From Calditrichota bacterium (lineage in GTDB: Bacteria; Zixibacteria; MSB-5A5; GN15; FEB-12), in contig QQUK01000028.1 of assembly GCA_008501655.1 (NCBI GenBank), positions 1-12,779 on the forward strand: 12,779 nt of DNA, in the 5' to 3' direction. Shown in pieces: positions 1-7,145 of this stretch. The notes under the pieces were generated by a model. The model saw only the letters and a program-made list of their open reading frames with translations, ran no database searches and was not told the origin of the DNA. The position numbers were made by a program, and so were the translations under genes. Within the stretch, counting starts at the first letter, position 1. The number at the start of each line of letters is the position of its first letter.

Positions 1-887
1 TTGAAAAGAGTATTGAACTCGCAATGATTCTCAGAGCTAAAATTCAGGACAATCCCCTGTTACGAAAATATTTTGATGTATTAACAGTCAAAAACTTCAT
101 ACCGGATACTTACCGTCAAAGTGGATTAGGCGAATATTACGACTCTGATACCGGATGGAATCGAATGGAAGAAGCATGGAGTAAGGATGAGTTTGTGCTG
201 GATCCTACTAAGATAACACTGTTTACAGGACGTACCGGGATTGATGGAGACACTTTTAAAAACAAGTATTTGATGGATGAGTTTAACATTCAGATCAATA
301 AAACATCTCGGAACACAGTTTTGTTGATGACAAACATAGGTACAACTCGTGGAAGTGTTGCTTATCTGACTAATGCTTTGTTGAAAATTTCCGAACAATT
401 AGAACTTGAACATAACTCTCTCAATCAAAGGGAAAAAGAGATCCTTGACAAAAGGATACAATCTTTAACAAAAGATGTTCCTCCGCTGCCTGATTTCAGC
501 CATTTCCATTCTTCTTTCCAAGCTGTACCCGGTATTCCCGGAGGAAACCTTCGTGAAGCATATTTTATAGCATATAAAGAGAAAAATTGCGAATATATTT
601 CTCTCCAGGATTGTCATGCAGCTATTAAGAGCGGCATCGAAATTGTCGCTTCATCTTTTGTTATACCGTACCCTCCCGGGTTTCCGGTTCTTGTTCCCGG
701 ACAGGTAGTCAGCCTGGAAATAATCAGGTTTATGATCGAGCTTGATGTAAAAGAGATACATGGATATCGGGCTGATCTGGGATTACGTATCTTTAAGGAA
801 AGTATCCTTAATAGACAGAAGACAGTTTCTACTATGGGAGCATTTGCTGCCCAGAAACCAAAAAAGAAAACAAAAACAAAAAAGTAA
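1..887 (+). CDS. Orn/Lys/Arg decarboxylase, C-terminal part (5' truncated by window edge)
   Basis: This is the C-terminal part of a PLP-dependent basic amino-acid decarboxylase (arginine, lysine or ornithine to the corresponding amine plus CO2), a cytoplasmic fold-type I enzyme. The frame is open to the first base, with in-frame codons from position 3 before the first ATG at 24, so the true start lies outside the window; about 294 residues are visible. The family signature is near the end: PYPPGFPVLVPGQ followed by a helix and a HGY motif, as in the C-terminal domain of bacterial Orn/Lys/Arg decarboxylases. The PLP-binding lysine would be upstream and cannot be checked. The protein ends in a lysine-rich tail (KPKKKTKTKK) unlike the rest. 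The stop is 9 bp before the ATP-grasp gene, which implies co-transcription. Which amino acid is used cannot be decided from this part. Confidence 0.88.
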   Translation, partial: EKSIELAMILRAKIQDNPLLRKYFDVLTVKNFIPDTYRQSGLGEYYDSDTGWNRMEEAWSKDEFVLDPTKITLFTGRTGIDGDTFKNKYLMDEFNIQINKTSRNTVLLMTNIGTTRGSVAYLTNALLKISEQLELEHNSLNQREKEILDKRIQSLTKDVPPLPDFSHFHSSFQAVPGIPGGNLREAYFIAYKEKNCEYISLQDCHAAIKSGIEIVASSFVIPYPPGFPVLVPGQVVSLEIIRFMIELDVKEIHGYRADLGLRIFKESILNRQKTVSTMGAFAAQKPKKKTKTKK

Positions 888-896
888 GATAGGGAT

Positions 897-2372
897 ATGA
901 TGACACAGAAAAACAATCAAAAATCAAAATTATCAGGTATTCCTGATATCAGAAGATTCTTCTATAAAAACGAGATACCAATATACTTTATAAGTGCCAC
1001 AAACTTTAATCTTCTTGGTGCAGATGAATGGATAAAAGGCTTTAAGTTTATATGCTATATTGAATGCTTTGATGGGCTGCACCCGAATGTGTTTTCACCT
1101 AAAGAAGAGATTCCTCATGATGAATTTGAATCAATTGAAGATATTAACAACTACCTTTTACAGCATCCTGAAGTTCAAGAGTTTTTAAAGAGTAGAAAAA
1201 AAGGTAAAAAAGCAGGGAAAGCTCTGTTTTTAATGTTTGATGAAAAAACGGAGGCGCTTGCTAAGAAACAAGGTCTCGAATTAATGTTCCCAACTGCTAA
1301 AATGCGCACATTCATGGACAATAAAGTTAATACAAACCGTATCGCTGAAAAAGCAAAAGTCCCTTGTGTTCCTTATGTACTGTCTGAAGTGAAAGATTAT
1401 GAACATCTCTGTGAAGTTTCGAAAAAATTGGGAAGTGATCTAGTTATTCAAACTCCATTTGGAGATTCCGGGCATACTACTTTTTTCATCTCCAATAAAG
1501 AAGAGTTCAAAAAACATGAAGAAGATATTTTAAAAGAAAAAGAAGTGAAAATCATGAAGCGGATAAATTGCCGCGGTTCGGCTATTGAAGCATGTGTTAC
1601 CAGACACGGTACTGTAGTTGCGCCCCTCATGACAGAGTTAGTTGGTTTTAAAGATTTGACTCCTTATAAAGGTGGATGGTGTGGAAATGAAATATATCCG
1701 GGTGCCTTTACACCAGAAATCCGAAAAAACGCCAGAGAGTATACGGTTCGGTTTGGAAATCAACTGCGCAAGGAAGGATACAAGGGATATTTCGAACTTG
1801 ACTTTCTTATCGATCAGGATAATGGCGAATTGTATCTTGGTGAATTAAATCCCCGTGTAACAGGTGCAAGTTCCATAACCAATCATGCTGTATTTGCATT
1901 AGCAGACGCACCGTTATATCTCTTTCATATTTTAGAATGGATGGATGTCGAATATGATCTGGATATTGATGAATTAAACGAGCGCTGGGCAATACAGGAG
2001 AATATTGACGACTGGAGTCAGCTTATTATAAAACATACTGAGGATACAATAGAATATGTTACAGACGCTCCTAAATCCGGTATTTGGCGTCTTTTTGATA
2101 ATGGTCATATCCAATTTAACAGAATGGACACGCATCGTCGAGCCGTTGAAAATGAAAATGAAGCTTTTTTCCTAAGAATTACCGGGGTTGGTGATTATAT
2201 GTACGAAGGTGCTGATTTAGGAATCCTTGTTTCAAGAGGAAGAATGATGACTAATGACTTTAAACTGACCAAACGAGCAAAAACATGGATCAATGCGATT
2301 CGCTCCCAGTACTCTTCCCAAATGGTCGAAGACAAACGACCGGTAAACCTCACGAAATCTCTGACTAAATGA
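897..2372 (+). CDS. ATP-grasp ligase (biotin carboxylase/carbamoyl-phosphate synthase-like)
   Basis: This 491-aa cytoplasmic protein has the ATP-grasp fold, which makes an acyl-phosphate with ATP and passes it to an amine or similar nucleophile. Visible parts are an N-terminal pre-ATP-grasp domain (about residues 20-135), the NKVNTNRIAEKAKVP segment with a likely ATP-binding lysine (143), a glycine-rich loop (PFGDSGHTTF, 187-196) and the metal/ATP-binding core FELDFLID...GELNPRVTGASS (299-326), with Asp302, Glu316 and Asn318 as likely metal ligands. No biotinyl or carboxyltransferase domain is fused or adjacent, so a true acetyl-CoA carboxylase role is unlikely even though database names may suggest it. 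About 165 residues follow the core, and I do not recognise them. The start is ATGATG at 897 with a weak GGG-rich site. Its TGA overlaps the start of the dehydrogenase gene. The substrate is unknown; the context suggests an amine or amino acid. Confidence 0.8.
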   Translation: MMTQKNNQKSKLSGIPDIRRFFYKNEIPIYFISATNFNLLGADEWIKGFKFICYIECFDGLHPNVFSPKEEIPHDEFESIEDINNYLLQHPEVQEFLKSRKKGKKAGKALFLMFDEKTEALAKKQGLELMFPTAKMRTFMDNKVNTNRIAEKAKVPCVPYVLSEVKDYEHLCEVSKKLGSDLVIQTPFGDSGHTTFFISNKEEFKKHEEDILKEKEVKIMKRINCRGSAIEACVTRHGTVVAPLMTELVGFKDLTPYKGGWCGNEIYPGAFTPEIRKNAREYTVRFGNQLRKEGYKGYFELDFLIDQDNGELYLGELNPRVTGASSITNHAVFALADAPLYLFHILEWMDVEYDLDIDELNERWAIQENIDDWSQLIIKHTEDTIEYVTDAPKSGIWRLFDNGHIQFNRMDTHRRAVENENEAFFLRITGVGDYMYEGADLGILVSRGRMMTNDFKLTKRAKTWINAIRSQYSSQMVEDKRPVNLTKSLTK

Positions 2373-3733
2373 TGCCAATCAACTTTAAAAGCATCAATCC
2401 GTACGATGGGAAACTAATCGCTGAATATCCAGAGCAGGATTATGGTGAAGTTGAAAAGCTTCTGAACAATGCAGAGTTTTTGTGTAAGACCTGGCGCCAA
2501 ACCTCTATAAAAGAGAGATCCCAGCTCATTGAACAAGCTGGAATTGTATTAAGGAATTCTGCTGATCGGTATGCACGGATAATATCAATGGAAATGGGTA
2601 AACCGATAACTGAGGCTAAGGCAGAAGTTAACAAATGTGCTGTGGTCTGTGACTATTATGCTAAAAATTCAGCTAAGATTTTAGCGGAGGAGAGTATAAG
2701 AACAGAAGCACAGGAAAGCTACGTTCGACACGATCCAATTGGTTCTGTTCTGGGAATAATGCCATGGAATTTTCCGTTCTGGCAAGTATTTCGGTTTGCA
2801 GCCCCTACTGTAACAGCTGGAAATATAGCCTTTCTCAAGCATGCCCCTAATGTCTTTGGATGCGCAAAAGCTATTGAGGAGGTTTTTGAAACAGCCGGAT
2901 TCCCTAAGAATGTGTTCTGTAATCTTATGATTCATCATGAAAAGGTTGAAAGTATATTGGCACACAAGGCGGTAAATGCTGTTGCCTTTACTGGCAGCGA
3001 AGCTGGAGGCCGGGCTGTAGCTGAAATTGCAGGGAGAAATCTAAAGAGAACTGTTCTTGAACTGGGTGGGAGCAACGCTTTTGTTGTTTGGGCTGATGCT
3101 GACATAGAAAATGCAGTTGCTGCAGCTGTCAAGGCAAGGATGCTGAACTGTGGTCAGAGTTGTATTGCAGCCAAGCGATTGGTGGTAGTAGAAGGAGTAT
3201 ATGATGAATTCGTCGAAGCATTCACAGCGGAGATTAGAAAACTAAAGACCGGTGATCCTCTTGAAGAGAGTACTCAATTGGGACCGATGGCCAGAGTTGA
3301 TTTGGCAACTGAACTTCAGCGTCAGGTACAAGCTTCGGTTAGCAAAGGCGCCCGCTTACTCGTCGGCGGTAAACAGAACAATTGTTTTCACGATGCTACC
3401 ATTCTAACTGACGTAACTTGTGAAATGGAAGTGTTCAAAGAAGAAACTTTTGGTCCAGTAGCGGCAATCGTACGTGCAAAGGATGATGCCGATGCATTTA
3501 GAATCGGACAATCGTCAAGATTCGGTTTAGGGATGACAATCTTTACAACTGATATCGATCGGGCAAAGAAACTTGCTCCCGAAGTTACAGATGGTTGTTA
3601 TTTTATAAATGAAATTGTAAAATCTGATGCAAGACTTCCATTCGGAGGGACAAAATGTTCCGGCTATGGTCGCGAATTAGCACGCGATGGTATGATTGAA
3701 TTTGTGAACCGTAAAACAGTATACATACTTTAA
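2369..3733 (+). CDS. NAD(P)-dependent aldehyde dehydrogenase, succinate-semialdehyde dehydrogenase type
   Basis: This 454-aa enzyme of the aldehyde dehydrogenase superfamily oxidises an aldehyde to the acid with NAD(P)+. The full catalytic set is visible: PWNFP (132-136) with the oxyanion Asn134, the cofactor lysine in FLKHAPN (Lys157), FTGS (207-210), the general base Glu231 in LELGGSN, and the nucleophile Cys265 in CGQSC. The C-terminal KEETFGPVA and LPFGGTKCSGYGRE motifs are also present. The short N-terminus (SINPYDGKLIAEYP) and the LKHAPN motif resemble the Sad/YneI and GabD1 succinate-semialdehyde dehydrogenases, which lack the longer N-terminus of GabD. The ATG overlaps the upstream TGA as ATGA, so translation is probably coupled to the ATP-grasp gene; a second ATG follows at 2372. 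With a decarboxylase upstream, an aminoaldehyde or semialdehyde from amine breakdown is a reasonable substrate, but this is inference. Confidence 0.9.
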   Translation: MMPINFKSINPYDGKLIAEYPEQDYGEVEKLLNNAEFLCKTWRQTSIKERSQLIEQAGIVLRNSADRYARIISMEMGKPITEAKAEVNKCAVVCDYYAKNSAKILAEESIRTEAQESYVRHDPIGSVLGIMPWNFPFWQVFRFAAPTVTAGNIAFLKHAPNVFGCAKAIEEVFETAGFPKNVFCNLMIHHEKVESILAHKAVNAVAFTGSEAGGRAVAEIAGRNLKRTVLELGGSNAFVVWADADIENAVAAAVKARMLNCGQSCIAAKRLVVVEGVYDEFVEAFTAEIRKLKTGDPLEESTQLGPMARVDLATELQRQVQASVSKGARLLVGGKQNNCFHDATILTDVTCEMEVFKEETFGPVAAIVRAKDDADAFRIGQSSRFGLGMTIFTTDIDRAKKLAPEVTDGCYFINEIVKSDARLPFGGTKCSGYGRELARDGMIEFVNRKTVYIL

Positions 3734-3834
3734 AATTTATCTGTTCATAATAGATGCATCGGTAATTATTGTTAGCAAGTGAGCATATGATACTTGAGTA
3801 ATGTTGTGTCTTACAAAATATCAGTTTTCCTAGT

Positions 3835-5151
3835 TTACTTAACATACAAGTCAGCTGTAAGTGCTGCATCCATTACAGGATCTAATCCTTTTCGGTATTC
3901 ATCGAAAGTATATGTCGCTTCTATGTCGATAGGTAAGAAATCTATATCACCCAAAGAGGAATCTCTTTGTACGAATTGAGTCGAAACAGTTGCCCAGATA
4001 TCAGTTCGTTCAAGATCAATGTCACGACCTTCGCTTGGACTGTTTGGTTTTCCACGTGGCGATTCACCTACAATGCGAGCTCCAGCCTTGCTCCTCAGAT
4101 GGACTGCATTCGTTAGAGCAGCCGAAAAAGTTCGTCTCCCTGTTAAAACAAATACCTTACCATTCTTTCCTAATTCGGATCGTTGTTCCAATCCATCAAT
4201 CAGTGGTTCTGCAATCAGCGGTTCACCACCTGTGTTTTGTCTGAGGTCAATGATTATCCGTTCCACCGGATTATTATCTAAATACTTAAACATCTTATCG
4301 ACTACTTCTTTAAAAGATGGTCTGTCTTTCTGGTTCCAACAAACGTTGTATTGAAAAAATAAAGTACGTTGTTCTTTCATATAGGTGTACCAGTAGTATT
4401 TTCGTTCTTTAAGATGTGGTAATGTCAACGATGAGGCAAAGAGGAACTCATGGCGCATACTTGGTGATTTTCGTTCGGGACCGAAAATACTGTTTACAAC
4501 TAACCAATCCTGACTATTGTAGTCACTAACACTCATTGATGTAAACTTTTGTTCTGTTCCATCCTCGAATATGTATGTTGCTTCATTGATTGAATCTGTG
4601 ATTCCTAAAACGTAGAGCATCTCAGAACGGATCAACATGAAAGGAGTTGTATATACATATTCCATATCGTTATCTGCACTGATTGTTGTGTTAATAGCTT
4701 TAATTGCATCATCAATAGGAGTCTTGTCAATCCTAACCAGACGTTTTCCGAATAAATGGGAGTATTCCTCAGCTGCTGCAGTTAAATAAATACCATCGGT
4801 AAATGAGTAAAGACTGATTGGATAGATATTGAATCTCTTGTCCGGTTGATCACTCGCATAAAAGGATGTGTGTCCATCACCTACCATAGCAACTATTTGA
4901 GCAATACCAACCAGAATCTCAGGAGTTGTTAGTGACGGTATTTTTTTATGTAAGTCATTTACAGAAGTTTCAAATGTTTCTTTTGATACATTATGAAATA
5001 TATTTATGTGTCGCTCTTTTAACTGAGTTTCCAATTCTCTCAGATCTTTTTGCCAATCTTCGCTTGTGACAAATATTGAGCATCCAAGAGCGCAAAATAC
5101 AAGAATGACAAAAAGGCTTATACAGGTTGATTGATTTTTAATATGCTTCAT
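3835..5151 (-). CDS. S41-family peptidase-like lipoprotein
   Basis: This 438-aa protein starts with a lipoprotein signal peptide: a hydrophobic stretch (residues 11-23) ends in ALGC, with Cys24 as the lipidation site and Ser at +2, which predicts export to the outer membrane. The body resembles S41 (tail-specific protease/tricorn/IRBP-like) peptidases: VGDGHT (90-95) carries the conserved histidine, IIIDLRQNTGGEP (299-311) is the oxyanion-loop strand, TGRRTFSAA (337-345) holds the probable nucleophile Ser343, and GES (362-364) follows. The tail DIEATYTFDEYRKGLDPVMDAAL is typical of the family end. I see no PDZ domain. An AAGGAAA-like ribosome site lies 5-6 bases before the ATG. It is the last gene of the padR unit (67-bp gap upstream) and converges on the aldehyde dehydrogenase gene across 101 bp with no obvious terminator. 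Activity and target are unknown. Confidence 0.78.
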   Translation of the reverse strand: MKHIKNQSTCISLFVILVFCALGCSIFVTSEDWQKDLRELETQLKERHINIFHNVSKETFETSVNDLHKKIPSLTTPEILVGIAQIVAMVGDGHTSFYASDQPDKRFNIYPISLYSFTDGIYLTAAAEEYSHLFGKRLVRIDKTPIDDAIKAINTTISADNDMEYVYTTPFMLIRSEMLYVLGITDSINEATYIFEDGTEQKFTSMSVSDYNSQDWLVVNSIFGPERKSPSMRHEFLFASSLTLPHLKERKYYWYTYMKEQRTLFFQYNVCWNQKDRPSFKEVVDKMFKYLDNNPVERIIIDLRQNTGGEPLIAEPLIDGLEQRSELGKNGKVFVLTGRRTFSAALTNAVHLRSKAGARIVGESPRGKPNSPSEGRDIDLERTDIWATVSTQFVQRDSSLGDIDFLPIDIEATYTFDEYRKGLDPVMDAALTADLYVK

Positions 5152-5218
5152 ATGAATTTCCTTGATAGAGTTATGTTAATAATTAAATCTGTTTCAGCTA
5201 TGATTGAATGCCAATGAT

Positions 5219-5638
5219 TTAGTCAAACACCTCATCAGTTGGAATTCCCTTGATAGTTTTTCTCGATAACAGATAATGTCCAAACAAACCTAATCCCCAT
5301 CCTGCTATCATTATTAGTTGGATGTACCAATCCAGCCGGACTGAACTTTCAAAGGCTGAATAAAAAATCAATGGCCAAATCAGATAAGTAACATTTACAA
5401 CTATAAATGTCATCAAGTGATATTGAAACCCCTGATCCACTCTTGAGCTTTTTACCGGATCCCTCATTCCGAGCAGTAAACCGGTTAAAAATATTGCCAC
5501 CCCGTATATGATTCCAATCTTCAGAAAATTGAACCATTGATCAGGAGTCACCTGGTTGTGGTAAGCGTAGTTAAAGCACACTGAATACAAAAAAACTAGG
5601 ACGATAAACACTTTTAGATATTTTGATAGCTTAAACAT
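5219..5638 (-). CDS. Four-helix membrane protein with 2TM domain
   Basis: This 139-aa inner-membrane protein has four predicted helices (about residues 8-27, 38-58, 72-92 and 103-125). The last pair, with a WYIQLIMIAGWGLGLFGHYL-type stretch, resembles the '2TM domain' family, in which a conserved Trp/Gly/His cluster ends the second helix. I chose the ATG at 5638 because a clear AAAAGGA site lies 8 bases before it inside the last codons of padR; an upstream in-frame ATG at 5677 would overlap padR by about 35 bases and lacks a site. The gap to the padR stop is 4 bp, so translation is probably coupled. PadR regulators are often paired with a small membrane protein that they control, and this fits that pattern. 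The molecular function is unknown. Confidence 0.72.
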   Translation of the reverse strand: MFKLSKYLKVFIVLVFLYSVCFNYAYHNQVTPDQWFNFLKIGIIYGVAIFLTGLLLGMRDPVKSSRVDQGFQYHLMTFIVVNVTYLIWPLIFYSAFESSVRLDWYIQLIMIAGWGLGLFGHYLLSRKTIKGIPTDEVFD

Positions 5639-5642
5639 TATA

Positions 5643-6017
5643 TTAGTCCTTTTTAAGAAACAGATTTGATATTTCACTTGTATACATGGACTCTATATTT
5701 CTCTTGATAAATTTTTGTAAGAGTTCCTCACCTATTTCAGTAAGGAAATAGTATTTTCTTGAAGGACCGTTGTTTCCTTCCCTCAACTCAAAATCTACAA
5801 TCTCCAGGTCGTAGAATTTTCTTAACGCACGATAAACGCTCTGTTCTTCGCATGTTATATTCCCATTCGATTTAGTTTTTATGAAATCTCTAACTTCGGT
5901 CATATATCTTGGCGTATCTCTCAATGCAACAAGAAGCCAGAGGGTTAACTGACCTTTTTTGTAAGTTTCTTCCCAGGTAGTAAGAAGTTGTTTTATATAG
6001 TTCTTGTCAGTACTCAT
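5643..6017 (-). CDS. PadR-family transcriptional regulator
   Basis: This 124-aa cytoplasmic DNA-binding protein has a winged helix (about residues 20-95): KGQLTLWLLVALRDTPRYMTE, then SVYRALRKFYDLEIVDFE, then the wing NGPSRKYYFLTEIGEELL, which is the standard PadR layout (small ligand-responsive repressors). The short C-terminal helix (about 100-120) would mediate dimerisation. The ATG at 6017 is preferred because AAAGGA precedes it by about 6 bases; the longer frame from 6086 would begin at the -35 element of the likely promoter. It heads a unit with the 2TM protein and the S41-like lipoprotein, which are its likely targets. Inverted repeats over its own promoter suggest autorepression. The ligand is unknown. 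Confidence 0.85.
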   Translation of the reverse strand: MSTDKNYIKQLLTTWEETYKKGQLTLWLLVALRDTPRYMTEVRDFIKTKSNGNITCEEQSVYRALRKFYDLEIVDFELREGNNGPSRKYYFLTEIGEELLQKFIKRNIESMYTSEISNLFLKKD

Positions 6018-6045
6018 AAATATCCTTTTAAGTGTATTATACAAG

Positions 6046-6073
6046 TGGTATAGTACCATTGTAATACTACAAT
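6046..6073. promoter_or_regulatory. Two adjoining inverted repeats over the padR promoter (putative operator)
   Basis: TGGTA-TAG-TACCA (6046-6058) and ATTGTA-ATAC-TACAAT (6058-6073) are both perfect inverted repeats. They share base 6058, and one arm of the second repeat is the -10 box itself. A dimeric repressor bound here would block RNA polymerase. PadR proteins bind short dyads at their own promoters, so autorepression is the natural reading. Which dyad is bound is inference. Confidence 0.5.
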
Positions 6074-6086
6074 ATGGTTTTGTCAA
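6058..6086 (-). promoter_or_regulatory. Sigma-70-type promoter of the padR unit
   Basis: Read on the minus strand, TTGACA (6086-6081) is followed after exactly 17 bases by TACAAT (6063-6058), a one-mismatch -10 box. It lies about 40 bases upstream of the padR ATG. The -35 is a perfect consensus match, so the promoter should be strong unless repressed. Confidence 0.7.
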
Positions 6087-6289
6087 GACCTTTATTCATG
6101 TTTTGTTGAGTGTTAGTGTATTAAGGTATGAAAACACTATAAATAACAGATTAAGTCGTTTGATTTAAGTAGTTTAAATTAGGTCGCCGGGAGTCGGTTT
6201 GGAGCAACTGGCTCTTTTGATTTTCAATAATTCCTACATCGTCGGTTTGGTAGAGGGGTGTCGGCTTGCAACTTAAGGAATCATGTTAT

Positions 6290-6315
6290 AAAAAAAAGAC
6301 CGACAAAAGTAGGTC
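6290..6315 (-). terminator. Rho-independent terminator on the minus strand
   Basis: On the minus strand the stem GACC-TAC / GTC-GGTC (one internal mismatch, TTTT loop; 6315-6298) is followed directly by eight T (6297-6290). This is a classical intrinsic terminator, yet no minus-strand gene is visible upstream of it. It follows, after a few bases, a CCGCTACCA tRNA-like end, so it may be what remains of a lost tRNA unit. Confidence 0.6.
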
Positions 6316-6322
6316 GAAATTT

Positions 6323-6350
6323 TGGTAGCGGGGAGGTGCTACAACTTCGA
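6323..6350 (-). pseudogene. Possible relic of a tRNA 3' end
   Basis: Read on the minus strand, this stretch contains a TTCGAA core and ends CTCCCCGCTACCA, like a tRNA T-loop plus acceptor strand with discriminator A and CCA. The matching 5' acceptor strand (AGCGGGG) and the D and anticodon arms are absent from the next 75 bases upstream, and the T-stem does not pair. At most it is a fragment, for example left by an integration or deletion. It could also be chance. Confidence 0.25.
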
Positions 6351-6499
6351 ATGGAGAACATTGAGATATTCATAAAATCAGCTTAATACACACAGGGTGA
6401 TTTCGTTTAAACCAAAACCAATATAAATTATACTAGTTAATTTTGTTGTTATTGTATTTTTTTATAGTAAAATAGATAAAACTAATCTATATAAGAAAT

Positions 6500-6540
6500 T
6501 GTAATCAATTAAAATTACAGCATCTTGTCAGAAATTCTGA
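6500..6540. promoter_or_regulatory. Two palindromes upstream of the small gene at 6590
   Basis: TGTAAT-N8-ATTACA (6500-6519) and TCAGAA-A-TTCTGA (6528-6540) are perfect dyads 50-90 bases before the start codon. The first carries the same ATTGTAAT half-site found in the padR promoter (6058-6065), so the same regulator could bind. A -10-like TATAAA lies at 6553-6558, but I cannot pair it with a well-spaced -35. Confidence 0.35.
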
Positions 6541-6589
6541 TTTCGATGTACTTATAAAAAGCACTATCAAAAAATGGAAGGAATTTATA

Positions 6590-6871
6590 ATGACGACAGC
6601 AATCATATTTCACGAAGTTAAGGATAGTACAGTCTGGTCTAAAGCATGGAGGAAGGGATCAGGAAGTAGACACGAGATGTTTGGAAAAATTGGAGTCAAA
6701 TGCCGTAACTTCTGCGACCCAAATAACCCAAATGCGACAGGTATTATTGCGGAGATACCAGATATGGACAAATTCAAGGAGCTACTCCAGTCCGACGAAG
6801 GTCAGAAGGCGATGTTGGAGGACGGTCTGAAGACAGAGACAATGCGAATGTTGGTTGAATTTACACCATAG
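6590..6871 (+). CDS. Small dimeric alpha/beta-barrel-like protein of unknown function
   Basis: This 93-aa protein has no signal peptide and no membrane segment, so it is probably cytoplasmic. It begins with a beta-strand TAIIFHEVKD, has a KAWRKGSGSRHEMFGKIGVKCRNF segment and a second strand TGIIAEIPDMDKF, then a helix (KELLQSDEGQKAMLEDG) and a last strand (MRMLVEF). That order resembles the ferredoxin-like dimeric barrel of antibiotic-biosynthesis-monooxygenase-type and related small proteins, some of which bind ligands or act as enzymes. I do not recognise the exact family. AAGGAA lies 6 bases before the ATG, and a strong hairpin terminator follows, so it is a single-gene transcript. It stands alone between long non-coding stretches and is somewhat GC-richer than its flanks, which may mean later acquisition. 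Confidence 0.65.
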   Translation: MTTAIIFHEVKDSTVWSKAWRKGSGSRHEMFGKIGVKCRNFCDPNNPNATGIIAEIPDMDKFKELLQSDEGQKAMLEDGLKTETMRMLVEFTP

Positions 6872-6917
6872 TCTGAGGGTGGATTTAACCGAAACTGTCA
6901 GTTGTCAAATCAACAGA

Positions 6918-6986
6918 AAACACCAGACACTATCCTCTAGTAATAGCAATTACTTACGGGAGACACAGTATCTGGTGTTTCTTTTT
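6918..6986 (+). terminator. Large structured hairpin terminator after the small gene
   Basis: AAACACCAGA (6918-6927) pairs perfectly with TCTGGTGTTT (6971-6980), followed by CTTTTTG. The 43-base loop contains its own perfect hairpin, AGTAAT-AGCA-ATTACT (6939-6954). An A/T-rich tract on the other side means it may work in both directions. The long structured loop is unusual for a plain terminator. Confidence 0.6.
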
Positions 6987-7085
6987 GATATAGGGTGTAT
7001 TGGCTAATTCTGTTAGAAAAATGTTAGAAAGTGGTGTAATTTAACACCAATTATTTATATTTGATCTCAACGCCAAATAAAAGTA

Positions 7086-7116
7086 GACAGGGTTTCGATT
7101 CTCCTCAGTTCAATTT
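7086..7116 (+). pseudogene. Possible tmRNA/tRNA 3'-end-like relic
   Basis: AGACAGGG-TTTCGATT-CTCCTCAGTTCA resembles the T-arm and acceptor end of tmRNA or tRNA (GGACxGGGTTCGATTCCCxx...). The T-stem is imperfect and CCA is missing. A typical intrinsic terminator follows about 30 bases later. The upstream 350 bases hold no tmRNA body. This is a weak resemblance only. Confidence 0.15.
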
Positions 7117-7145
7117 CCCATAAGTTAATGAAAACAATGTGTAAC

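Larger units (their letters stand above)
6087..6589. other. Intergenic region (about 500 bp) with hairpins and tRNA-like relics
   Basis: I see no credible protein gene here. The first part (6090-6180) is AT-rich. From 6177 to 6355 the composition changes to GC-richer tracts: a 10-base direct repeat GTCGGTTTGG (6193-6202 and 6241-6250), a minus-strand terminator (6290-6315) and a tRNA-3'-end-like piece before it (6323-6350). From 6400 to 6589 it is AT-rich again and holds two palindromes upstream of the small gene at 6590. Confidence 0.5.

Noticed and set aside
614..916. Minus-strand open frame of 100 codons opposite the decarboxylase
   Set aside because: It lies opposite strongly conserved enzyme sequence, starts and ends without ribosome site or context, and its protein is low complexity (poly-F/V from the lysine tail).
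897..2372. Reading the ATP-grasp gene as the biotin carboxylase subunit of acetyl-CoA carboxylase
   Set aside because: No biotin carboxyl carrier or carboxyltransferase gene is adjacent, and the ATP-grasp core and long C-terminal part do not match AccC closely; only the fold is shared.
3734..3834. A terminator between the convergent aldehyde dehydrogenase and S41-like genes
   Set aside because: No stem of more than a few base pairs followed by a T run could be found.
4019..4354. Plus-strand open frames opposite the S41-like gene
   Set aside because: The minus-strand frame has a signal peptide and conserved S41 motifs; the plus-strand frames have none.
6241..6320. A complete tRNA on the + strand (GGTTTGGTAGAG looks like a D-loop and GCTTGCAAC like an anticodon loop)
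   Set aside because: Neither the anticodon stem nor the acceptor stem can be paired, and there is no T-loop at the right distance.
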